Assembly (NCBI GenBank): GCA_965220645.1 | Contig: OZ244836.1 | Coordinates: forward strand, 1,612,001 to 1,676,000 | Length of the DNA: 64,000 bases | Direction of reading: 5' to 3' | Source of the DNA: Aldehydirespirator sp965220645 | GTDB taxonomy: Bacteria > Actinomycetota > Acidimicrobiia > Acidimicrobiales > Aldehydirespiratoraceae | Shown: one piece after another, positions 57,350-64,000 of the stretch | How the letters are laid out: the number at the start of each line of letters is the position of its first letter | How positions within the stretch are numbered: position 1 is the first letter of the stretch | Notes under the pieces: generated by a model | The model's database searches: none | What the model was told of the DNA's origin: nothing | Seen by the model: only the letters and a program-made list of their open reading frames with translations | Translations under genes and position numbers: made by a program

Positions 57350-58602
57350 GCACATCGCATGCGCCGCCGGCCGGCGCCGCGCCCGTTTCCAAGGTTGTGC
57401 TGGCCTACTCGGGCGGGCTGGACACATCGATAATCCTGCACTGGCTGCAGGAGACCTACGGCTGCACGGTGGCGACGTTCACCGCGGACATCGGCCAGGA
57501 CGATGAGCTGGAGCCGGCCCGGGCCAAGGCCCTGGCCATGGGCGTCGCGCCCGAAGACGTCTTCATCGAGGACCTGCGCGAGGAGTTTGCTCGCGACTTC
57601 GTGTTCCCCATGTTCCGGGCCAACGCGATCTACGAGGGCGAGTACCTGCTGGGCACCTCCATCGCCCGGCCCCTGATCGCCAAGCGCCTCGTGGAGATAG
57701 CCGAACAGACGGGCGCCGACGCGATCAGCCACGGGGCTACCGGCAAGGGAAACGACCAGGTCCGGTTCGAGCTCGGCGCCTACGCGCTGAAGCCCGACAT
57801 ACGGGTGATCGCGCCCTGGCGGGAGTGGGATCTGGGCTCGCGGGAGTCGCTCATGGCCTACGCCGCAACCCACGGCATCCCCATCGAGCGCAAACGGGGC
57901 ACCGAGTCCCCCTTCTCGATGGACGCCAACATGCTCCACATCTCATACGAGGGCGGTCCGCTGGAGGATCCGTGGTATGAGCCCCCCGCGGAGATGTGGC
58001 TCTGGTCGGTGAGCCCCCAGCACGCCCCCAACGAGCCGACTTACGTGGACCTCACCTTCGCGGGCGGCGACATCGTGGCCGTCGACGGCCAGCCCATGCC
58101 TCCAGGCCAGGTGCTGGCCACCCTCAACTCGCTGGGTGCTGCCAACGGTGTCGGGCGCATCGACATCGTCGAGAACCGCTACGTCGGTATGAAGAGCCGG
58201 GGCGCGTACGAGACCCCTGGCGGCACGATCATGCTGCGGGCCCACCGGGCCATCGAGTCGATCACCCTCGACCGGGAGGTGGCCCACCTCAAGGACGAGC
58301 TGATGCCCCGGTACGCCAAGCTGATCTACAACGGCTACTGGTGGAGCCCGGAGCGCAGGATGCTGCAGACCGCCATCGACTACAGCCAGAGCAGCGTGAA
58401 CGGCGAGGTCCGGGTGCGGCTCTACAAGGGCAACGTCGACGTCGCCGGACGCCGCTCCGACGACTCGCTGTTCGACTACAACGTGGTCACCTTCGAGGAG
58501 GACGAGGGGGCCTACGACCAGGCGAATGCCACCGGGTTCATCGCGCTGCACGCCTTGCGGCTGCGCAATCTGGCCCTAAAGCAGGCCGAGAGAGGGGGCT
58601 AG
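57346..58602 (+). CDS. argG: Argininosuccinate synthase
   Basis: 418 residues. ATP pyrophosphatase loop VVLAYSGGLDTSIILHWL, GTSIARPLIAKRLVEIA, SHGATGKGNDQVRFELG, and EGGPLEDPW. It joins citrulline and aspartate. ATG in the ATGA of the last relay ORF, with GGGGAGAGG upstream as ribosome site. argH follows after 2 bases. Confidence 0.97.
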   Translation: MSTSHAPPAGAAPVSKVVLAYSGGLDTSIILHWLQETYGCTVATFTADIGQDDELEPARAKALAMGVAPEDVFIEDLREEFARDFVFPMFRANAIYEGEYLLGTSIARPLIAKRLVEIAEQTGADAISHGATGKGNDQVRFELGAYALKPDIRVIAPWREWDLGSRESLMAYAATHGIPIERKRGTESPFSMDANMLHISYEGGPLEDPWYEPPAEMWLWSVSPQHAPNEPTYVDLTFAGGDIVAVDGQPMPPGQVLATLNSLGAANGVGRIDIVENRYVGMKSRGAYETPGGTIMLRAHRAIESITLDREVAHLKDELMPRYAKLIYNGYWWSPERRMLQTAIDYSQSSVNGEVRVRLYKGNVDVAGRRSDDSLFDYNVVTFEEDEGAYDQANATGFIALHALRLRNLALKQAERGG

Positions 58603-58604
58603 CC

Positions 58605-59990
58605 GTGGACGATTCAGCGACCCTGTGGCACGGGCGGTTCGAAGGCGACCCCGCCGAGGCGCTCCGGGCGCTCAACGACAGCTTCCGGTTCGATCAGCGC
58701 ATGTTCCGCGAGGACATCGCGGGGTCGCGCGCCCATGCGACGATGCTGGCCGCGGTCGGGCTGATCACCGGCGACGAGCGTGATGCGATCTGCGCCGCGC
58801 TCGATGAGGTGGAGGCCGAGATGTCCGATGGCCGCTTCGTCGCCGCGCCGGGCGACGAGGACATCCACACCGCGGTGGAGCGGCGGGTCACCGAGCTCAC
58901 CCCGGCTGGAGCCAAGCTCCACACGGGCCGCAGCCGCAACGACCAGGTGGCTGCCGATCTTCGGCTCTGGACGCGCGCCGCGCTGGACGACGTCGCCCGG
59001 GCCGTGCTCGGGCTGCAGGGGACCCTGCTCAACCGGGCTACGGAGGCCGGTGAGGCACTGATGCCCGGCTACACGCACCTCCAGCAGGCTCAGCCGGTGC
59101 TGCTGGCCCACCATCTGCTGGCTCACGGCTGGGCACTGGCTCGCGACGTCGACCGGCTGGCCGAGGCCGGTGGACGCGCCGACGTGTCGCCGCTGGGAGC
59201 GGGCGCATTGGCCGGGTCGTCGCTGCCGCTGGACCCCGAGCGGACCGCAGCCGAGGCCGGGTTCGCGGCGGTCTTCGACAACAGCCTCGACGCGGTGGCC
59301 GACCGCGACTTCGTCGTTGACGCGCTCTACGCGCTGGCCGTGCTGGGGGTGCATCTGAGCCGGCTGGGGGAGGAGTTGGTGCTGTGGACGTCGTCGGAGT
59401 TCGGCTTCGTCGAGCTCGACGACGCCTTCGCCACCGGGTCGTCGATGCTGCCCCAGAAGAAGAACCCCGATGTCGCCGAGCTGGCCCGGGCCAAGGCCGG
59501 TCGCCTGATCGGGCACCTGACCGGGCTGCTGGCCACCCTCAAGGGCCTTCCGCTGGCCTACGCCAAGGACCTCCAGGAGGACAAGGAGCCCCTGTTCGAC
59601 GCGGTCGACACCGTCATGCTGACGCTGGCCGCCCTCGACGGGCTGCTGGCCTCCGCCCGATTCGACACAGACCGGATGGCCGATGCCGCCTCGTCGCCGT
59701 ACGCGGCAGCCACCGACCTGGCCGAGTGGCTGGTGGCTGGGGGCACGCCCTTCCGGGAGGCCCATGGCGCGGTGGGGGACTTGGTGCGGCGGTCGCTGGC
59801 GGGGGAGGGGTCGCTGGCCGACCTGGTCGCCGCTGACGGCCGGTTCGGTCCGGAGGCCGCTGCCTTGCTCGAGCCGGGCGCCTCGGCGGCCCGCCGCGCG
59901 ACGCACGGCGCGGGCGGCCCGGAGGCGGTGGCCGCCCAGATGGAGCGCTTCCGGCAGCGGATCGAGACTGACGCGGCCAATCTGGGGTGA
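58605..59990 (+). CDS. argH: Argininosuccinate lyase
   Basis: 461 residues. Fumarase/ASL superfamily: TGRSRNDQVAADLRLW, the catalytic His region MPGYTHLQQAQPVLLAHH, and the signature GSSMLPQKKNPDVAELARAK with catalytic Ser. It releases arginine and fumarate. GTG 58605 has GAGAGGGGG upstream. The stop overlaps the DNA glycosylase gene by GTGA. Confidence 0.96.
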   Translation: MDDSATLWHGRFEGDPAEALRALNDSFRFDQRMFREDIAGSRAHATMLAAVGLITGDERDAICAALDEVEAEMSDGRFVAAPGDEDIHTAVERRVTELTPAGAKLHTGRSRNDQVAADLRLWTRAALDDVARAVLGLQGTLLNRATEAGEALMPGYTHLQQAQPVLLAHHLLAHGWALARDVDRLAEAGGRADVSPLGAGALAGSSLPLDPERTAAEAGFAAVFDNSLDAVADRDFVVDALYALAVLGVHLSRLGEELVLWTSSEFGFVELDDAFATGSSMLPQKKNPDVAELARAKAGRLIGHLTGLLATLKGLPLAYAKDLQEDKEPLFDAVDTVMLTLAALDGLLASARFDTDRMADAASSPYAAATDLAEWLVAGGTPFREAHGAVGDLVRRSLAGEGSLADLVAADGRFGPEAAALLEPGASAARRATHGAGGPEAVAAQMERFRQRIETDAANLG

Positions 59991-60580
59991 GCCAGAAGGG
60001 GCTCAGCCGCGGCTTCTATGCCCGCAGCGCGCTCGAAGTCGCGCCCGAGTTGCTCAACAAGGTGCTCGTCGCCCCGGACGGCCGCGCCGGCCGGATCGCG
60101 GAAGTCGAGGCTTACCGGGGCGCCGACGATCCCGGCAGCCACGGATTCCGCGGCAAGACCAAGCGCAACGCCGCCATGTTCGGGCCCCCGGGCCATCTGT
60201 ACGTGTACTTCACCTACGGGATGCACTGGTGCGCCAACGTGGTGGCCGAGACCGACGGGGTGGCCGCGGCCGTGCTGCTGCGGGCACTGACGCCGCTGCG
60301 GGGCCTCGACACCATGTACACCGCCCGGGGGCCGGCCGCCCGCCGCGACCGCGACCTGTGCAGCGGTCCGGCAAAGCTCACCCAGGCGCTGGGAATCGAC
60401 GGCGACCTCGACGGCGCCTATCTGGTCAGCGGCGACCGGGGCGTGACCATCGTGGACGACGGCCAGCCGCCACCGCCGGACCCGGCGGTCACCACCAGGA
60501 TCGGCCTGGCCAACGGAGCCGACCTGCCCTGGCGCTTCTGCGTCGCCGGAGTGTCCGACGTCTCTCGCCGCTGGAGTTAG
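59987..60580 (+). CDS. mpg: 3-methyladenine DNA glycosylase (AAG/MPG type)
   Basis: 197 residues. AEVEAYRGADDPGSHGFRGKTKRNAAMFGPPGHLYVYFTYGMHWCANVV shows the AAG fold active-site Glu and the DNA-intercalating Tyr region; GPAKLTQALGI follows. It removes alkylated purines in base excision repair. The argH-mpg-tyrS neighbourhood is known from other actinobacteria. GTG in GTGA; its stop overlaps the - strand gene tail by 4 bases. Confidence 0.93.
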   Translation: MSQKGLSRGFYARSALEVAPELLNKVLVAPDGRAGRIAEVEAYRGADDPGSHGFRGKTKRNAAMFGPPGHLYVYFTYGMHWCANVVAETDGVAAAVLLRALTPLRGLDTMYTARGPAARRDRDLCSGPAKLTQALGIDGDLDGAYLVSGDRGVTIVDDGQPPPPDPAVTTRIGLANGADLPWRFCVAGVSDVSRRWS

Positions 60581-61197
60581 ACGTCTCCGGGGACCTGGCA
60601 GGCGTCCATGTTGTTGAGGCGGGAGAAGCCGTCCATGCGCTCGGTGTAGGTGCTGCCCTCGATCATGTCGACAAGAAGGAAGCGAAGCTCCCGGTCTGGC
60701 GTGTCGTCGTCGGCTGTGCGCAGCCGGTCCGAGTGGCCGCGTCGGTCCGAGATGTAGACGCTCCAATCGGCGAGCCAGTCGCCGACGAGGGACGCGTCCG
60801 GTGGCCCGTCGCCTTCGGTGGAGTCGGACAGCGAGGCTTCGGCTCTCAGGCGCAGGTCGGCCACGAGCATCTCGACCTCGTCGGTTCCCCGGTCCACCTG
60901 GTCGGCCCGCTCCTCCCGTGAGGTCGCCTGGCGGGCCGTGGGCACCGCCGCGATGGCCGTCTGGGCCTCGGCGCAGCGCTGGTCGGCCCACTGCGCGAAT
61001 TCGCGGTCGTCGAGGCGGGCCGGGTTCTCGGTGCGGGCCCATGGCGAAAAGGCCCACGCCCAGAACACGAAGCTGCCGACCACGAACAGGCCGCCCAGCC
61101 ACCGGCCTACCCGCCGCCACCGTCTCGGACCCGGTGCTGGCCCGGTGTTGTCGCCCGCCCCGGTCGTCGCTGCCGCATCCGGCCCCTCGGCGGTCAC
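60577..61197 (-). CDS. Hypothetical membrane-anchored protein downstream of the penicillin-binding protein
   Basis: 206 residues on the - strand. A disordered N-terminus, then one membrane helix near residues 33-50 (LGGLFVVGSFVFWAWAF), and an extracytoplasmic helical domain with two Cys (QRCAEAQTA and DACQVPGDV) that could form a disulfide. GTG overlaps the stop of the penicillin-binding protein by GTGA, so a linked role in the cell envelope is likely. No family recognised. Confidence 0.6.
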   Translation of the reverse strand: MTAEGPDAAATTGAGDNTGPAPGPRRWRRVGRWLGGLFVVGSFVFWAWAFSPWARTENPARLDDREFAQWADQRCAEAQTAIAAVPTARQATSREERADQVDRGTDEVEMLVADLRLRAEASLSDSTEGDGPPDASLVGDWLADWSVYISDRRGHSDRLRTADDDTPDRELRFLLVDMIEGSTYTERMDGFSRLNNMDACQVPGDV

Positions 61198-63632
61198 CGC
61201 TCGGTGTTCACCCAGATCTCGGCGGAGCTACCCGGCTCCACGCTGGCGCCGGCGGCGGGCGACTGCTGCCACACGACGCCGGGGTCACCACCGAAGCGTT
61301 CCGCCTCCTCGTCGAAGAACGGTTCGACGTACACCTCCACACCCAGCCCGGCCGCAGCCAGCACCCCTCTGGCCTCGGCCTCGTTCAGGCCAACCACGTC
61401 GGGCATGGCGATGATTGTCGGCAGCTCGGGAGCCACCGCCACCTCCACCGTCACGGTGATCCCGCCCCGTTGCAGAGACCTCGCGGCCGGGGCCTGCCCG
61501 ATGATCATCCCCTCCGCGTACTCATCCGTCTCGACCTCCACCGCGGCCAGGCCGAGGGTCAGCTCGTCCAACTCCGCCGCCACCTGCTCGGAATCGAACG
61601 TCCGGCCGACCAGGTCGGGGATCTCGACCGAGTCGAGCTGGGGTGCCTCCGTGGGCGGAGGGGGCGCGCTGACCGGAGGAGCGGGCAGGTTGACGGCAGG
61701 GACTCCCTCGTGGGCCGCGATCATGATCTCGCGCCAGATCTGGGCCGGATACGTGCCTCCCGACACCCTGATGTCGGTGGTCGGGGGAACCATCGGAATC
61801 TGAGCGACGGGGAAGCCGACCCAAACCGCAGCCGCCCGCTGCGGGGTGTAGCCGACGAAGGTGGCGTCGGCGTAGTTCTGGGCCGTGCCCGTCTTGCCCG
61901 CGGCCGGACGGTCGATGGCGGCGCGGTGTCCGGTTCCGGAGGTGATGGCTCCCTGCAGCACCCAGGTGATCTGGTTGGCAATGGCGGAATCGAGCACGGG
62001 CACGATGTCGGCGACATGGCGGTAGAGCGCAGTTCCGTCGGGCTCGATGATGCTCGTCACCAGCACCGGTTCAGCCCGCCGCCCTGATCGGGCGAAGGTG
62101 GAGAACATCATGGCCAGCTCGACGGTGTTGACGTCCTCGGTGCCGAGCACGCCAGCGCACACCGGGGCGATGCGGCTGGGCTCCAAGCCGAGCCTCTCGG
62201 CCATGGTCACGAAGTTGGCCGGGCGGATGTCCACCATCAGCTGGGCGTACACGGTGTTGATCGAGCGTTGAGTGGCCTGTATCAGGTTCGCGTCCACCGG
62301 CACCTCGGGCTCCGAGCCGAGCCCGCCCCTGATGGTCCACAGCGGCCCGCAGACATCGGGCCGGTCGATCTCCAGCTCGTCGGGGGCGTCGTAGCTCTTG
62401 GTCACCGTGAACCCGCGCGTCAGGGCGGTGGCCAGCGCGATCGGCTTCATGGCCGATCCGGCCTGCCGGCCCTTGCCGCTGGCCAGATTGAACTTGGCGT
62501 CGGCGTCGTCGCCGAAGAAGTCGCGGCCGCCGACCATGGCCAGCACGTGGCCCTCCTCGGCGCCGCCCACCCCCAGCACCGTTGCCGCCGCGTCGGGATT
62601 GATGCCGTTGTCGGGCAGGATCGCCTCCACCGCGGCCTCGGCGTCGGCCTGGAGGCCAAGATCGATCGTCGTGTGGATGTCCAGGCCGCCCTCGAACAGG
62701 AGCTGGGTGCGGTACTCGCGGGTCGGCCCGAAGGCAGGGTTGTCCAGGAACCACTGCTTGACGTCCTCAACGAAGTGGGCGGCCGGATAGCGCACTTCGA
62801 GAATCGGGATGTCCTCGATCAGCACGATCGGCTCGTTGTAGGCCCGGTCGTGCTCATCGGGGGTGATGAAGCCGTTGAACAGCATCCGCTCCAGCACCAG
62901 GTTGCGTCGGCGCCGGGCGTCCTGAGGGTTGCGGTAGGGGTCGAAGGCGCTGGGGCGCTGGATCAGTCCGGCCAGCAGCGCGGCCTGCTCCAGCGTGAGC
63001 TCGCTCACCTTCAAGCACGCTTCGGTGCCGCGCTCGGCCGCGGTTGTGACCAACTCGCAGGCGGGGGCGCCGAAGTACTGCCGGGCCGCGGCCTCGATGC
63101 CGTAGGCGCCGTTGCCGAAGTACACCCAGTTCAGGTAGCGCAGCAGGATGAAGTCCTTGGTGAAGAACTGCTCGAAGCGCCGGGCCATGAAGAACTCTTC
63201 GATCTTGCGGGTCAGCGTCTCCTCGTCGCGGTCGAGGAACACGTTGCCGACGTACTGCTGGGTGATGGTGGAGCCGCCCTGGCTGATCCCGCCCGCGCTC
63301 ACGTTGCTGCGGGCCGCCCGCAGGATGGCCTTGAGGTCGACCCCGTCGTGCTCGTAGTAGCGCTCGTCCTCGATGGCCACGACCGCGTTGCGCACCACTT
63401 CGGGGACGAGCGCGATGTCGGTCACGTCGGTACGGCGTTGCTCGCCCCGCAACTCGGCGATGAGCACGCCGTTGCGGTCGTACACACGCGACGACTGAGC
63501 GGTGGTCAGCTTGTCCACATCGAATGTCACATCGCGCAGCTCGTACGAGCAGCCCGCCGCGAGCACCGACAGGCAAACGGCGATGGCCGCGATGGTGGCA
63601 GGACGCCGACACACGGTCTCATTGTGCTGCAC
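61194..63632 (-). CDS. Class A penicillin-binding protein with two PASTA domains
   Basis: 812 residues from GTG 63632, which puts the signal anchor (IAAIAVCLSVLAAGC, lipobox-like) near the N-terminus; the open frame goes on to ATG 63698. Glycosyltransferase 51: VVAIEDERYYEHDGVD and QGGSTITQQYVGNVF. Transpeptidase: SxxK GSAMKP, SxN RSINTVYAQ, KTG AGKTGTAQN. Two C-terminal PASTA domains (about the last 140 residues). It polymerises and cross-links peptidoglycan. The LAAGC could make it a lipoprotein, unusual for this class. Confidence 0.9.
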   Translation of the reverse strand: MQHNETVCRRPATIAAIAVCLSVLAAGCSYELRDVTFDVDKLTTAQSSRVYDRNGVLIAELRGEQRRTDVTDIALVPEVVRNAVVAIEDERYYEHDGVDLKAILRAARSNVSAGGISQGGSTITQQYVGNVFLDRDEETLTRKIEEFFMARRFEQFFTKDFILLRYLNWVYFGNGAYGIEAAARQYFGAPACELVTTAAERGTEACLKVSELTLEQAALLAGLIQRPSAFDPYRNPQDARRRRNLVLERMLFNGFITPDEHDRAYNEPIVLIEDIPILEVRYPAAHFVEDVKQWFLDNPAFGPTREYRTQLLFEGGLDIHTTIDLGLQADAEAAVEAILPDNGINPDAAATVLGVGGAEEGHVLAMVGGRDFFGDDADAKFNLASGKGRQAGSAMKPIALATALTRGFTVTKSYDAPDELEIDRPDVCGPLWTIRGGLGSEPEVPVDANLIQATQRSINTVYAQLMVDIRPANFVTMAERLGLEPSRIAPVCAGVLGTEDVNTVELAMMFSTFARSGRRAEPVLVTSIIEPDGTALYRHVADIVPVLDSAIANQITWVLQGAITSGTGHRAAIDRPAAGKTGTAQNYADATFVGYTPQRAAAVWVGFPVAQIPMVPPTTDIRVSGGTYPAQIWREIMIAAHEGVPAVNLPAPPVSAPPPPTEAPQLDSVEIPDLVGRTFDSEQVAAELDELTLGLAAVEVETDEYAEGMIIGQAPAARSLQRGGITVTVEVAVAPELPTIIAMPDVVGLNEAEARGVLAAAGLGVEVYVEPFFDEEAERFGGDPGVVWQQSPAAGASVEPGSSAEIWVNTER

Positions 63633-63701
63633 CGGGGAAGCCGAGCCACTCTTAATGTCTCGAAGACGGCGAGCGGGCTCCAGCGGCCGCAGACACATCG
63701 G

Positions 63702-63707
63702 TAGGCT
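63702..63707 (+). promoter_or_regulatory. -10-like hexamer of tyrS, leaderless type
   Basis: TAGGCT ends 8 bases before the tyrS ATG at 63716. Confidence 0.55.
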
Positions 63708-63715
63708 GAACTGCG

Positions 63716-64000
63716 ATGGTTGACCTGCTCGACGACCTGCGCGCCCGCCGGCTGGTCCATGACCACACCGATGAGGCTGGATTGCGGGAATTGCTCACCT
63801 CGGGCCCCGCCACCCTCTATTGCGGCATCGACCCCAGTGCCGACAGCCTGCATGTCGGCCACCTCGTGGCTGTGCTCGTGCTGCGGCGTTTCCAGCAGGC
63901 GGGCCACCGCCCGCTGGCGCTGGTGGGTGGGGCCACGGGGATGGTCGGCGACCCGAGCGGCCGCTCTGATGAGCGCACCCTGCTCGACGCGGTCACGCTC
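63716..64000 (+). CDS. tyrS: Tyrosyl-tRNA synthetase, N-terminal part (partial)
   Basis: 95 codons are visible before the right edge. The class I region includes LYCGIDPSADSLHVGHLVAVLVLRRFQQAGH (HIGH motif as HVGH) and LVGGATGMVGDPSGRSDERTLL. This is the normal N-terminus of bacterial TyrRS. It is divergent from the penicillin-binding protein gene, sharing a short promoter region. Confidence 0.95.
   Translation, partial: MVDLLDDLRARRLVHDHTDEAGLRELLTSGPATLYCGIDPSADSLHVGHLVAVLVLRRFQQAGHRPLALVGGATGMVGDPSGRSDERTLLDAVTL

Overview
The window reads as the chromosome of a high-GC actinobacterium. The class Acidimicrobiia fits best: mycobacterial-type integration host factor (mIHF), PyrR with a PyrR-binding leader, DUF948/DUF6167-type genes between rarA and alaS, a helicase-dead PriA, DUF1844 beside infC, and an argH-mpg-tyrS order. 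This is inference from gene content. No 16S rRNA, tRNA or other structural RNA gene was recognised. Coding density is very high, nearly all genes are on the + strand, and GTG and TTG starts are common.

Layout. 1-9395: end of tgt, yajC-secD-secF (Sec export), rel (ppGpp), hisS, aspS and a small membrane protein. 9508-22135: rarA, two membrane-linked small genes, alaS, ruvX, mltG, aroE, a prepilin peptidase, aroB, pepP, efp, nusB and a GNAT gene. 22142-23867: a SnoaL-like gene on the - strand, a secreted Cys-Ser-Cys protein and a gene-poor 364-base gap. 23868-33090: a complete run of UMP biosynthesis genes, pyrR-pyrB-pyrC-carA-carB-pyrD-pyrF. 33183-39046: mihF, gmk, rpoZ, coaBC, metK, priA. 39133-40454: two RNA methyltransferase genes on the - strand. 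40479-45003: def-fmt-rsmB, a mogA-like gene, hisG and a glycine-zipper protein. 45018-51290: DUF1844 (- strand), infC-rpmI-rplT, a SpoU methylase, pheS and pheT. 51359-60580: argC-J-B-D-F-R-G-H and mpg. 60577-64000: a membrane protein and a class A penicillin-binding protein on the - strand, then the start of tyrS.

The most unusual feature is at the junctions between genes. Most neighbours within an operon overlap by four bases (ATGA or GTGA). Where they do not, the gap is often filled by one or more very short ORFs. Each starts on the stop codon of the previous frame and ends on the start codon of the next (TGATG, ATGA or GTGA). There are seven such ORFs in a row between carB and pyrD, five identical ones between mltG and aroE, four between argR and argG, two between pyrR and pyrB, and single ones between pyrB and pyrC and between pheS and pheT. 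Single short ORFs that fit this pattern less strictly lie at secF/rel, carA/carB, rpoZ/coaBC, rsmB/mogA and efp/nusB. Several are tandem copies of the old stop/start junction. I call them stop-start relays. They may keep ribosomes moving through a long polycistronic message, or they may be tolerated by-products of tandem duplication.

A second pattern is a promoter-like hexamer TANNNT (mostly TAGCCT or TAGGCT) 6-8 bases before the start codon of about a dozen genes, which points to widespread leaderless mRNAs. Other regulatory signals are a PyrR-binding loop before pyrR, a palindromic operator candidate before argC, an AUA start codon for infC, and a short dispersed repeat of about 33-40 bases that in places has become protein-coding.
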